Both the position numbers and the translations under genes were made by a program. This document shows positions 41,557-50,918 of a DNA stretch of 64,000 nt, in pieces; position 1 is the first letter of the stretch; every line of letters begins with the position of its first letter. A model generated the notes under the pieces. The model was given only the letters and a program-made list of their open reading frames with translations. It was not told the DNA's origin and ran no database searches. This DNA is from Nocardioides sp. 503 (GTDB lineage Bacteria; Actinomycetota; Actinomycetes; Propionibacteriales; Nocardioidaceae), in the NCBI RefSeq assembly GCF_004522095.1, contig NZ_SPUI01000002.1, forward strand, positions 124,001-188,000, in the 5' to 3' direction.

Positions 41557-43215
41557 GTGACTCGGACCCGACGACTGCGCCGCGCCCTGGTGCTGGGGGC
41601 CGTGCTGGCACTGCTGGCACCTCTCGGCGTGTCCTCGGCGAGCGCGGACGACGAGAAGCTGCCGCCGCCGTCGCTGAACCGCTACGGCGCGGTCGAGCAG
41701 CGAGCCAGCGCCTACCTGTGCACCGGGTACGTCGCCTGCGAGAAGGCCGGCTACTCCCACGCCGGCTACCGCGCCGTCTCCGACAAGATGTACTGGCGCA
41801 TGTACAGCGGCCACAACTGCACCAACTACGCGGCCTACCGGATGGTCAAGAGCGGGATGCCCAACACCCGCCCCTGGTCGGGTGGCGGCAACGCGACCGA
41901 GTGGGGCCGCAAGATGGCGAGCATCACCGACACCACGCCGGTGGTCGGGTCGATCGCCTGGTGGCGGGCCAACGCCCCGGGCACCGGCTCCAGCGGTCAC
42001 GTCGCCTACGTCGAGCAGGTCGTGTCCGCCACCGAGATCGTCATCAGCGAGGACAGCTGGGCCGGCGACTTCCACTGGCGCCGCATCCGCAAGGAGGACG
42101 GCCGCTGGCCGTCGGGCTTCGTCCACTTCAACGACAAGGTCCTGACCAACACGGTCGCGCCGGTCGTCACCGGCACCCCCAAGGTCGGCGTGCCCCTCAC
42201 GGCCACCGTCGGCACCTGGAAGCCCGCGGGCGTCTACTCCTTCCAGTGGTTCGTCGGCGCGACGCCCATCGCCGGAGCCACGGCGTCGAGGTTCGTGCCG
42301 ACCGCCGCCCAGTTCGGCACCCGGGTCTCGGTGAGGGTCTCGGCCAGGCGTTCCGGCTACGCCTCCACGACCGTGGCCAGGAGCACCGCCGCCGACGTCG
42401 CCATCGGAGACCTCCAGGTGCCGGACCCGCCCGTCGTCAGTGGCGTCACGGAGGTCGACCAGGTCCTGACCGCCACGCGCGGGTCGTGGGCGCCGAACCC
42501 CAGCGCGACCACCGTGCAGTGGTACGCCGGCTCCACACCCATCCCCGGGGCGACCGGCTGGACGCTGCGCCTCGGGCAGGCCCAGATCGACCAGCGGATC
42601 AGCGCCATCGTCACGGGTCGCGCCGTCGGCTACCGCCAGCGTGCGGTCCCGGCGCGGACCGCGGGACCCGTCCTCGCCGGCACCCTCGCCTTCACGCGAC
42701 CGTTCGGACTGACCGGCGTCCCGCGCGTGGGCAGCACGCTCACCGCCGCACCCGGCGCCACCGATCCGGTGGACGCGCGGGTGAGCTACCGCTGGCTGCG
42801 CGACGGAGTCGCGATCCCGGGCGCCCTCGGGTCGTCGTACGTCCTGACGCCCGCGGACATCGGGTCGCAGATCAGGCTCCTCGTGCGTCTGGACCGCGCC
42901 AGCTACCGCAGCGCCTCGCAGCAGATCGCGACGCCGACCCGCGTGGTGACCAAGCCGGTCCTGCGCATCCGTGCGGTGGGCGGGACCCGCAAGGCGGTCG
43001 TCGTCGTGCGCGTCGCCGCGCCTGGCGCCACGCCGCGCGGGCTCGTGACGGTCCTCGTCGGTGGCAGGAGGCTCGTGGGCCGGCTGGTCGACGGCCGGCT
43101 GCGCGCCGTCATCACCGACGTGCCGGCGGGCCCGCGCAAGGTCCGGGTCCGCTACGCAGGCAAGGGATTCGTCCTGCCCGCCGCCGGCCTCGAGCGGGTC
43201 CGCGTCCGGCGCTAG
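41557..43215 (+). CDS. Secreted CHAP-domain amidase/peptidase with Ig-like repeats
   Basis: 552 residues. Signal peptide (1-30, SSASADDE). CHAP domain about 60-190 with Cys88 in GHNCTNYAAYR and His148 in SGHVAYVEQV, the nucleophile and base for peptidoglycan cleavage. Then three similar ~90-residue units, each like VGVPLTATVGTWKPAG...FQWFVGATPIAGATA, which resemble actinobacterial Ig-like wall/surface repeats. A final ~80-residue beta domain ends in basic VRVRR. Stop overlaps the convergent MMPL gene by 4 bases. Likely a cell-wall hydrolase or remodelling enzyme. Confidence 0.85.
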   Translation: MTRTRRLRRALVLGAVLALLAPLGVSSASADDEKLPPPSLNRYGAVEQRASAYLCTGYVACEKAGYSHAGYRAVSDKMYWRMYSGHNCTNYAAYRMVKSGMPNTRPWSGGGNATEWGRKMASITDTTPVVGSIAWWRANAPGTGSSGHVAYVEQVVSATEIVISEDSWAGDFHWRRIRKEDGRWPSGFVHFNDKVLTNTVAPVVTGTPKVGVPLTATVGTWKPAGVYSFQWFVGATPIAGATASRFVPTAAQFGTRVSVRVSARRSGYASTTVARSTAADVAIGDLQVPDPPVVSGVTEVDQVLTATRGSWAPNPSATTVQWYAGSTPIPGATGWTLRLGQAQIDQRISAIVTGRAVGYRQRAVPARTAGPVLAGTLAFTRPFGLTGVPRVGSTLTAAPGATDPVDARVSYRWLRDGVAIPGALGSSYVLTPADIGSQIRLLVRLDRASYRSASQQIATPTRVVTKPVLRIRAVGGTRKAVVVVRVAAPGATPRGLVTVLVGGRRLVGRLVDGRLRAVITDVPAGPRKVRVRYAGKGFVLPAAGLERVRVRR

Positions 43216-45335
43216 GGCGTGACCGCGCGGCCCGGCCGCCACCAGTTCCACTGACCGAGCAACGTCATGGCGGCGGGGAGCAGCAGCCCGCGCACGACCG
43301 TGACGTCGAGCAGGATCGCGACGGTCATGCCCACGCCGATCTGCTTGACCTCCACGAGCTCGCCGAGGGTGAAGCCGAGGAACACGATCGAGATCGACAG
43401 CGCCGCCAGCGTGACGACGGGCCCCGACGAGGTGATGCCGGCCAGCACCGCGCGGTCGTTGGCGGCGCGGGTGCCCGGCGCCGGCGCGCCCCGGCCGCGG
43501 GCGGGGGAGTCCCAGGCCTCCTTGATCCGCGCCAGCAGGAACACGTGGTAGTCCATCGAGAGCCCGAACGCGAACATGAACAGCAGCAGGGGCGTGGTGA
43601 TGTCGAGGGTGCCCCACGAGGAGAAGCCGAGCAGCGAGGAGCCCCAGCCCCACTGGAAGATCGCGACCACGACGCCGAGGGTGGCGCTGAGGGACAGCAG
43701 GTTGAGCGCCAGGGCCTTGAGCGGGACGACCAGGGAGCCGGTGAGGCGCAGGAGCAGCAGACCGGTCACGAGCATCACGACGAGGAGCGCGAGCGGCAGC
43801 CGGTCGGCGATGGCCGACCGTGCGTCGACCAGCTCCGCGGCGGGACCTCCGACCAGCACCGGTGCGCCGAGCTCGCGGTCGCGGACCTCGCCCACCAGGC
43901 GTTGCGCCGCCGGGCCGTAGGTCCGCCCCTCGGGGTCGAGCGCGATCTGGGTGGAGCCGTCGGGCAGCGGGTCGAGGACGTGGACGTCGTCCACCTCGGG
44001 CAGGTCCGCGAGCCGGTCGGCCAGCGCGGCCACCGCGGGGTCGTCGGGTGCGGCGTCGGTGAGCACCGTGATCGGCGACGTGCGCTCCTCGGCGTGGTCG
44101 CGCTGCACCCCCTCGTAGGCCAGTCGCGACTCGCTGTCGGCCGGCAGTGAGCGGGCGTCCGAGCTGCCGAGCTGCAGGCTGAGCAGCGGAACGGCGCACA
44201 GCAGCAGCAGGGCGGTGGTCGCGACGAGCACCGGCCACGGCCGCGCCTGGGCGAGGCCGGCGAGCCGGGCCAGCAGCGACCGCTCCGGGGGCGGGGTGCG
44301 CCGGGCGAGGCGTCCGGCGCCGGGCGCGGGGATGCGCGCGCTCGCCACCGAGAGGAGGGCCGGCGTGAGCGTGAGCCCGGCCAGGGTCGCGACCGCGACG
44401 GCGACCACGCCGCCCACCGCCATGCCGGTCAGGATCGGGTCGCCCAGCACGAGGAGCCCGCCCAGCGCGCACCCGACCGTCAGCCCGGAGACGAGCACCG
44501 TGCGCCCGGCGGTCGCCACCGTGCGTCCCAGCACGTCGCCCAGGTCCGCGCGGGTGCCGCCGGCGGCCCGCTCCTCCCGGAAGCGGGCCAGCACCAGCAG
44601 GCTGTAGTCCACGGACAGGCCCAGCCCGAGCAGGGTCACGACGTTGACGGCGTACTCGCTCACGGAGGTGACGCGCGCGAGCCCCGTCAGGCACAGGAGC
44701 GACCCCGTGACCGTGCCGAGGGCGGTCACGACCGGAAGCGCGCCGACGACCCAGCCGCCGAGGACCAGCACCAGCACGCCGAGGAGCACCACCAGGGCGA
44801 TGCCCTCACCGCGGGCCGCGTCGCTGCCGGCCTGCTCGCCGAACGCGTCCTCGGCCAGGAGCTCGCCGCCGACGTGCACGGTGGGGAACGGGATCGTGCG
44901 CAGCATCGTCGCGACCCGGTCGGCGGCCACCAGCGCGTCGTCGTCGTCGAACGCGGGGTCGAGCTCGACCTGGACCAGGGCGCCGCGGCCGTCGTCGGCG
45001 AAGAGGTCGCTGGCGCCGGTCGTGTAGGGGTCGCGCATGTCGACGACGCCCGGCAGCTCCCGCACCTCGTGCAGGATCCGGCTCGTCTCGTCCGACAGGG
45101 CCACGCCGAGGGCGTCGTCGCCGGAGAGCACCGCCACCACCTGCTCGCCCTCCGGGTCGACCCGGTCCAGGCGCCGCTCGACGAGCGTCGACTCCACGTC
45201 CTCGCGGGCATCGGGGCTCTCGGCGAGGTCGAAGACCGCGCCGCCGAGGACGCCGCCGACGAGCACGACGAGGGTCCACGCGGCCAGCACCACCGCACGC
45301 CGGCGGTGCACCCAGTGGCCCATCCGGCTCAGCAC
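43212..45335 (-). CDS. MMPL-family (RND-type) membrane transporter
   Basis: 707 residues with two halves of about six membrane segments, each with a large external loop. Asp-Tyr pairs in SVDYSLLVLARF and SMDYHVFLLARIKEA are the conserved proton-relay motifs. The family exports lipids or drugs. The GTG start has a leaderless-type -10 box 6 nt upstream. Divergent from the large secreted protein gene at 45474. Confidence 0.93.
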   Translation of the reverse strand: MLSRMGHWVHRRRAVVLAAWTLVVLVGGVLGGAVFDLAESPDAREDVESTLVERRLDRVDPEGEQVVAVLSGDDALGVALSDETSRILHEVRELPGVVDMRDPYTTGASDLFADDGRGALVQVELDPAFDDDDALVAADRVATMLRTIPFPTVHVGGELLAEDAFGEQAGSDAARGEGIALVVLLGVLVLVLGGWVVGALPVVTALGTVTGSLLCLTGLARVTSVSEYAVNVVTLLGLGLSVDYSLLVLARFREERAAGGTRADLGDVLGRTVATAGRTVLVSGLTVGCALGGLLVLGDPILTGMAVGGVVAVAVATLAGLTLTPALLSVASARIPAPGAGRLARRTPPPERSLLARLAGLAQARPWPVLVATTALLLLCAVPLLSLQLGSSDARSLPADSESRLAYEGVQRDHAEERTSPITVLTDAAPDDPAVAALADRLADLPEVDDVHVLDPLPDGSTQIALDPEGRTYGPAAQRLVGEVRDRELGAPVLVGGPAAELVDARSAIADRLPLALLVVMLVTGLLLLRLTGSLVVPLKALALNLLSLSATLGVVVAIFQWGWGSSLLGFSSWGTLDITTPLLLFMFAFGLSMDYHVFLLARIKEAWDSPARGRGAPAPGTRAANDRAVLAGITSSGPVVTLAALSISIVFLGFTLGELVEVKQIGVGMTVAILLDVTVVRGLLLPAAMTLLGQWNWWRPGRAVTP

Positions 45336-45341
45336 GGGGCG

Positions 45342-45347
45342 ACTGTA
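45342..45347 (-). promoter_or_regulatory. -10 box of leaderless promoter for the MMPL transporter
   Basis: TACAGT on the minus strand, 6 nt before the GTG at 45335. Confidence 0.5.
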
Positions 45348-45360
45348 GCGACCTCCTGAG

Positions 45361-45386
45361 ACTTTTGTTAGTGGTCCGTCAAAAGT
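45361..45386. promoter_or_regulatory. Inverted repeat between MMPL and the large secreted protein gene
   Basis: ACTTTTG and CAAAAGT are perfect arms with a 12-bp spacer. The AT-rich dyad lies just upstream of the + strand promoter (45389-45417) and 14 bp from the MMPL -10 box, so a regulator could control both. Confidence 0.5.
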
Positions 45387-45388
45387 TG

Positions 45389-45417
45389 TTCACATCTCGG
45401 CAGATGTCCCCTAGGGT
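45389..45417 (+). promoter_or_regulatory. Promoter of the 1570-aa secreted protein
   Basis: TTCACA, 17-nt spacer, TAGGGT. The gene starts 56 nt later with a GGAGG ribosome site, so this one is leadered. Confidence 0.5.
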
Positions 45418-45473
45418 GGCGAGCGTCACAACGATCCTCGGCGCTCGCGGGCCGGGTCCTACTGGAGGTCCAG

Positions 45474-48400
45474 GTGTCACGCACCCTTCCGTCACCACGT
45501 CCCGCCCGCTCGAAGCGGCGCCCCCTGCACCTGCTCGTCGCCGGGGCGCTCGCCCTGGGACTCGCGGCCGGCATCACGTCCGCGTCGGCAGCGCCGCCGG
45601 GCGAGGAGCAAGGCGTCACCATGCGCGCCTTCCAGCTGGGAGAGCCCACCGCCTCCCTCTGCACGCTGAAGTCCGGGCAGACGCCGAACGTCGACCTGCT
45701 CAAGCCCACCATCGACTGGGACAGCCCCGAGGACTTCGGCGGCCTCCAGGACAACTACCTGGTCGAGGTGCTCGCCAACCTCACCGTCGAGGCTGCCGGC
45801 ACCTACATGTTCCGGCTCATCAGCGACGACGGCTCCGAGCTGGTCATCGACGACCAGCTCGTGATCGACCACGACGGCCTGCACGGCGCCACGCCCAAGG
45901 ACGGCAGCGTCACGCTGACCGCCGGAGCGCACGCGCTGCGGGTCAACTTCCTCGAGGCCACGAACGGCGAGCGCCTCACCCTGATGTGGCAGCGCCCCGG
46001 CGAGACGACGTTCTCCGTGGTCCCCACCTCCGTGCTGAGCACCGAGGCCGGCGTGACCCGCGTGACCGCGCCCGGCTTCAAGCAGTGCGAAGGCCAGGAC
46101 GACAGCGCCGGTGACGGGCTGCAGCTCGACGGCGTCAACCCGGCCTACGACCTGGTCGACCTGCGCCCCGAGGGCTTCGAGCCGCAGGTGACGGGACTCG
46201 AGTGGGACGGCGACGACCTGCTCGTCCTCACCTGGGGCGGCAACGGCAACGACCAGGGCAACGTCTCGCTCGGTGAGCTCTACCGGCTCGAGGGCGCCAA
46301 GACCGCGCAGAGCCCCGCGGGCGTGACCCGCACGCTGGTGGCCAGCGGGCTGAAGGAGCCCATGGGCATCAAGGTCGTCGAGGGTGACGTCTACGTCTCC
46401 GAGAAGACCGGCCTGGTCCGGCTGGTCGACGCGGGGGGCGACGGCGTCTTCGAGGGCAAGGACACGATCGCGACGTGGCCGTTCGACGGCAACTTCCACG
46501 AGTTCGCGTTCGGGATGCTCTACCGCGACGGCAAGTTCCACCTCAACCTGTCGGTCTCGATCAACCTGGGCGGCGCGACCACCGTGCCCCAGGGCTCGGC
46601 CGACCGCGGCACGCACATCACGGTCGACAAGGAGACCGGCGAGATCGAGTACGTCGCCGGCGGGCTGCGGACGCCGCACGGCATGGGGGAGGGCCCCGAC
46701 GGCGAGATCTTCGTGACCGACAACCAGGGCGGCTGGCTGCCGGCCTCCAAGCTGGTCGAGATCAAGCCCGGCCGCTTCTTCAACCACTTCACCACCGGTC
46801 CCGGCGGCACCAAGGGCCGCTTCGACGCGGAGCCCGTGACCAAGCCCATCCTGTGGATGCCGCAGAACGAGATCGCCAACTCGCCCAGCACCCCGGTGCT
46901 GGTCGAGGAGGGTCCGTACGCCGGCCAGCTGCTCATCGGTGACGTCACCTACGGCGGCCTCCAGCGCGGCTACCTCGACAAGGTCGGGGGCGAGTACCAG
47001 GGCGCGCTGTTCCGGATGAGCCAGGGCTTCGAGGCCGGCATCAGCCGGGTCCTCAAGGACGACGACGGCAGCCTCTACCTCGGTGGCATCGGGGCCGGCG
47101 GCAACTGGGGCCAGACCGGCAAGAAGCGCTTCGGTCTGCAGAAGCTCGAGCTCTCCGGCGACGTGCCCTTCGACATGGAGTCGATGAAGGTCGTCGAGGG
47201 CGGGTTCGACATCACCTACACGAAGCCGGTGTCCCCCCAGACGCTGGCCGACCTCGCGAGCAAGTACCAGCTCGACCAGTGGCGCTACAAGGCCACGGCG
47301 CAGTACGGCGGCCCCAAGCTCGACGAGGAGACCCTCGAGGTCACCAGCGCGACCGCGTCGGAGGACGGCAGGACCGTGCGCATCCTCGTCGACGGCATGA
47401 AGCCCGATCGGGTCGTGCACCTGCGCTCGCCCCGCCCGTTCCAGTCCGCCTCCGGCGAGACGCTGTGGAGCACCGAGGCCTGGTACACGCTCAACACCTA
47501 CCCGGGCTACGTCGAGCCGGAGCCGGAGCCGGCCCCGTTCGGCCTCTACGAGCTGGAGGACGGTGAGCTCACCGGCAGCGCCAAGATCGACCAGGAGCAC
47601 GCCGGCTACAGCGGCAGCGGCTTCGTCGGCGGCATGGGCGACGTCGGCGCGGGCAGCACCGTCCAGGTCGTCGTCGACCAGGCCGGCACCTACGACCTCA
47701 AGGTCGGCTACGCCAACGGACCCAACCCGTTCGCGGGCACCAAGAAGCTCAGCCTGTTCGTGAACGGCGAGCGGACCCAGCTCTCCCTGCCCTCCACCGG
47801 GACCTGGAAGGACTGGGGCAGCATCACCCACAAGATCGTGCTGCCGGCGGGACCGAGCTCCATCCGCCTCGAGAAGATCGACGGCGACGACGGCCACGTC
47901 AACCTGGACTACGTCCAGGTGCTCGTGCCCAAGACCGTGCGCTACGAGGCCGAGGCCGCCGCGCAGGCGGGCGGGGCCTCGTTCTCCGACGAGCACGCCG
48001 GCCACAGCGGCACCGGCTACGTCGGCGGCCTGGAGACCGAGGGCGCGCAGGTGACCTTCACGGTCACCGCCCAGGAGGCCGGCGACCACGACCTGACGCT
48101 GGGCTACGCCAACGGTCCGCACCCGCAGCCCAACCTGACGAAGACGTTGTTGCTCTCCGTCAACGGCGGCGAGGCGCGGTCGGTGTCGCTGGCCAACACC
48201 GGCGCCTGGAACGCGTGGGGAACGTCCACGGAGACCATCGCCCTGGAGGCCGGCACCAACACCGTCACCTACGCGGTGGGAGCCGGTGACGGCCAGACCA
48301 ACGGACGCGTCAACGTCGACTACCTCGACGTGACGCAGACGCCGCCGTCCTGCGACCCCGAGGCCGGGCTGAGCCCGGACGACGAGTTCGAGGGCGACGA

Positions 48401-50186
48401 GCTCGACCCCTGCCGGTGGACCACGATCCTCAACCCGTCCCCGGGCGGGCTCGAGGTGAGCGACGGCGAGCTGCGGCTCACGGCGCAGAGCGGGGACATC
48501 ACCGATGGCCTCTTCTCCGCCCGCAACGTCGTGACCCAGCCGGCGCCCGAGGGCCCCTGGGCGGCGACGACCCAGCTCTCCCTCGCCGGCACCAAGGACT
48601 ACCTGCAGGGCGGGCTGATCGCGCACACCAGCGTCGAGAACTACGCCAAGGTCGTCGCCATGCGCAACCCGCAGGGCGCCTGGGTGATCGAGCTCGGACG
48701 CCGGATCAACGGCCAGATGGTCTACTCCCACAGCCCGGCACTGCCGGGGGCGCCCAGCGACCTGCAGCTGCAGATGGTCAACACGGGATCCGCCCTCCAG
48801 GCGAGGTACTCCGTCGACCAGGGGGCGACCTGGACGTCCATGGGGGCCGGCTACCCGACCACCGGTCTGGTCGAGCCCACCGTGGGGGTCGCGGCCTACA
48901 ACGGCAACGGGTCCCAGGTCGGCGCGTTCGACTGGTTCAGGGTGACCGAGCCGGTCGTCGAGCCCGACACCTGTGAGGCCACCGAGGCCGACCCGGGCTA
49001 CCGGATGCTCTACGACGGCACGGCGGCCAGCCTCGAGGACTGGAAGATGGCCGGTCCCGGCTTCTTCACCCGCGAGGCCGACTGCAGCCTGAAGAGCAAC
49101 GGGGGGCTGGGCCTGCTCTACTACGGCCAGCCGATGGAGAGCGACTACTCCCTGCAGCTGGACTGGAAGCTCACCACCGACCACAACGGTGGCGTGTTCG
49201 TCGGCTTCCCCGACCCGGGCACCGACCCGTGGGTGGCCGTCGACAAGGGCTACGAGATCCAGATCGACGCCTCGGACACCCCGGAGCACACCACGGGGGC
49301 GATCTACAACTACCAGTCCGCAGACCTGGCGGCGCGCGATGCCGCGCTCAAGCAGGTGGGTCAGTGGAACCACTACGAGCTGCGCATGGAGGGCAAGCGC
49401 ATCCGCGTCTACCTCAACGACGTGCTGGTCAACGACTTCACCAGCACCGACCCGGCGCGGATGGACTGGCCGTCCTACCTCGGCCTGCAGAACCACGGCA
49501 ACGGGGAGAACGTCTTCTACCGCGACGTCCAGCTCAAGGAGCTGGCCGACCCGGAGAACGTCGCCTCGACGGTGACGGTCACCCCGACGCCGGCCCAGGT
49601 GCAGACGGGCCGCACCGCCCAGGTGCAGGTCACGGTCGACTCCGTGGTGGAGGAGACCCCGACCGGTGAGGTCGTCGTGTCCGTCGACGGGACGCCGCTG
49701 CCGGCGGCCGACCTGACCGACGGCACCGCCACCGTCACGGTGGGGCCGTTCGGCTCGCCCGGCGAGGTCGCCCTCACGGCGACGTACGCCGGGGACGCCG
49801 CGCACGACGGCAGCGAGGGTGCGGCCACGCTCACGGTCACGAAGGCGCCCGTGGTGACCCCGCCGGCGCCGGTCCTGAAGCCGAAGGTCGCCGCGGTCGG
49901 TCGCAAGGTGGACGCGGACAGGAGCCGGCGCAAGGCCTCGGTCGTGCTCCGGTGCGTCCAGGGTGCCTGCGCGGGCAACGCCGTCCTCCGTCTGCCGGGC
50001 GCGTCCGGCAAGGCGCTGGGCAGCGGCCGGATCGCCCTCAAGGCGGGCAGTCGCGGTCGCCTCACGGTGCGGCTCAACGCCCTGGCCCGGGCCAGGCTGA
50101 AGAGCCGGGCGTCGGTCGGCGCCGTGCTCGTCGTGACGTTCCGCGACGGCACGACCCAGCGGCTCACGGTCAGGCTCACGCGCTGA
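45474..50186 (+). CDS. Giant secreted PA14 / glucose-sorbosone-type propeller / CBM / DUF1080 protein
   Basis: 1570 residues. Signal peptide (1-38). PA14 carbohydrate-binding domain about 53-195 (FRLISDDGSELVIDD). Six-bladed propeller like sorbosone/glucose dehydrogenases about 222-562. Two CBM6/35-like domains about 690-817 and 822-952. DUF1349 concanavalin-like domain about 966-1159. DUF1080 (3-keto-glycoside hydrolase type) about 1173-1359 with GYEIQIDASDTPEHTTGAIY. An Ig-like domain about 1363-1461 and a ~110-residue basic C-terminus. Likely binds and modifies or hydrolyses an oligo- or polysaccharide outside the cell; no wall-sorting motif, so it may be released or held by its tail. Confidence 0.85.
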   Translation: MSRTLPSPRPARSKRRPLHLLVAGALALGLAAGITSASAAPPGEEQGVTMRAFQLGEPTASLCTLKSGQTPNVDLLKPTIDWDSPEDFGGLQDNYLVEVLANLTVEAAGTYMFRLISDDGSELVIDDQLVIDHDGLHGATPKDGSVTLTAGAHALRVNFLEATNGERLTLMWQRPGETTFSVVPTSVLSTEAGVTRVTAPGFKQCEGQDDSAGDGLQLDGVNPAYDLVDLRPEGFEPQVTGLEWDGDDLLVLTWGGNGNDQGNVSLGELYRLEGAKTAQSPAGVTRTLVASGLKEPMGIKVVEGDVYVSEKTGLVRLVDAGGDGVFEGKDTIATWPFDGNFHEFAFGMLYRDGKFHLNLSVSINLGGATTVPQGSADRGTHITVDKETGEIEYVAGGLRTPHGMGEGPDGEIFVTDNQGGWLPASKLVEIKPGRFFNHFTTGPGGTKGRFDAEPVTKPILWMPQNEIANSPSTPVLVEEGPYAGQLLIGDVTYGGLQRGYLDKVGGEYQGALFRMSQGFEAGISRVLKDDDGSLYLGGIGAGGNWGQTGKKRFGLQKLELSGDVPFDMESMKVVEGGFDITYTKPVSPQTLADLASKYQLDQWRYKATAQYGGPKLDEETLEVTSATASEDGRTVRILVDGMKPDRVVHLRSPRPFQSASGETLWSTEAWYTLNTYPGYVEPEPEPAPFGLYELEDGELTGSAKIDQEHAGYSGSGFVGGMGDVGAGSTVQVVVDQAGTYDLKVGYANGPNPFAGTKKLSLFVNGERTQLSLPSTGTWKDWGSITHKIVLPAGPSSIRLEKIDGDDGHVNLDYVQVLVPKTVRYEAEAAAQAGGASFSDEHAGHSGTGYVGGLETEGAQVTFTVTAQEAGDHDLTLGYANGPHPQPNLTKTLLLSVNGGEARSVSLANTGAWNAWGTSTETIALEAGTNTVTYAVGAGDGQTNGRVNVDYLDVTQTPPSCDPEAGLSPDDEFEGDELDPCRWTTILNPSPGGLEVSDGELRLTAQSGDITDGLFSARNVVTQPAPEGPWAATTQLSLAGTKDYLQGGLIAHTSVENYAKVVAMRNPQGAWVIELGRRINGQMVYSHSPALPGAPSDLQLQMVNTGSALQARYSVDQGATWTSMGAGYPTTGLVEPTVGVAAYNGNGSQVGAFDWFRVTEPVVEPDTCEATEADPGYRMLYDGTAASLEDWKMAGPGFFTREADCSLKSNGGLGLLYYGQPMESDYSLQLDWKLTTDHNGGVFVGFPDPGTDPWVAVDKGYEIQIDASDTPEHTTGAIYNYQSADLAARDAALKQVGQWNHYELRMEGKRIRVYLNDVLVNDFTSTDPARMDWPSYLGLQNHGNGENVFYRDVQLKELADPENVASTVTVTPTPAQVQTGRTAQVQVTVDSVVEETPTGEVVVSVDGTPLPAADLTDGTATVTVGPFGSPGEVALTATYAGDAAHDGSEGAATLTVTKAPVVTPPAPVLKPKVAAVGRKVDADRSRRKASVVLRCVQGACAGNAVLRLPGASGKALGSGRIALKAGSRGRLTVRLNALARARLKSRASVGAVLVVTFRDGTTQRLTVRLTR

Positions 50187-50212
50187 GCGACGGCTGATCG
50201 GCTCGACACCGG

Positions 50213-50242
50213 CGACCACCTGCCCCCCGGGGTGGGTGGTCG
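50213..50242 (+). terminator. Hairpin after the giant secreted protein gene
   Basis: CGACCACC and GGTGGTCG pair around a 14-nt loop that has its own CCCC/GGGG. It follows the stop by 27 nt and precedes the next promoter. Confidence 0.55.
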
Positions 50243-50270
50243 TCGGCCGTCCGGGCAGGGCCGGGGCCCC

Positions 50271-50276
50271 TAGACT
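50271..50276 (+). promoter_or_regulatory. -10 box of leaderless promoter for the three-gene membrane-protein operon
   Basis: TAGACT lies 6 nt before the GTG at 50283. Confidence 0.55.
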
Positions 50277-50282
50277 CGCCGC

Positions 50283-50918
50283 GTGCCGACCCGGATCCCG
50301 CTCGCGCCGGGAGCCCTGGTCCGGACGCACCCGTGGCTGTCGCTCGGAGCGCTCGCGCTGGTCGTCGCGCTGGCGGTGGTGACGCTCACCGGAGGCTGGT
50401 CGCGCTCGGCGCCCGAGGGTGCCGTGCAGGTCGCGCCCGGCACCGAGGTCGACGCGGCGCCGTTCTCCCTGCGGCTGGACGAGGCCTCCGCGCGCTTCGT
50501 GCGGGGCGACGAGGACGCCGAGCCCGGGCAGGCCTTCGTCGTCGTCGAGGGCCAGGTCGAGCTCACGTCGTCGACGTCGGTGACGGCCACGACCCTCACC
50601 GACGCGTTCCGGGCCGACCTCTCGGGCTACGACCTGGGCGGGTCCGCGACGCAGGATCCGGCGCCGGTCGTCAGCGTCGTGCCCGACGGGTCGACCCTGC
50701 TCGGTCTCGGCCCCGGGCTGCGCTACGACGTGCAGCTCAGCTACGTCGTGGACGAGGGGTCCGTGCCGGACCGCCTCGACGTCACCGTGCTCGAGCACAC
50801 CCGGCGGCCGAGCGCGCTCGACGGCGAGCTGCGGTGGTTCGACGCCACGCCCGTGGCCCGCCTGACGCTCGACGTGGCACCGCTGCCGGCGATCCGGCCC
50901 GCCGAGGAGGACCTGTGA
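50283..50918 (+). CDS. Membrane-anchored beta-domain protein, first of three coupled genes
   Basis: 211 residues. A short cytoplasmic N-terminus, one membrane segment (about 18-38), then a Val/Asp-rich external domain (AFVVVEGQVELTSSTS ... LRYDVQLSYVVDEG) like DUF4352-type immunoglobulin folds. No active-site motif. GTG start with leaderless promoter. Followed by two more genes of the same layout with 4-base overlaps. Confidence 0.7.
   Translation: MPTRIPLAPGALVRTHPWLSLGALALVVALAVVTLTGGWSRSAPEGAVQVAPGTEVDAAPFSLRLDEASARFVRGDEDAEPGQAFVVVEGQVELTSSTSVTATTLTDAFRADLSGYDLGGSATQDPAPVVSVVPDGSTLLGLGPGLRYDVQLSYVVDEGSVPDRLDVTVLEHTRRPSALDGELRWFDATPVARLTLDVAPLPAIRPAEEDL

Noticed and set aside
41386..44694. 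1102-residue minus-strand open frame
   Set aside because: Runs across the CHAP and MMPL genes in another frame with no recognisable fold; both real genes have motifs.
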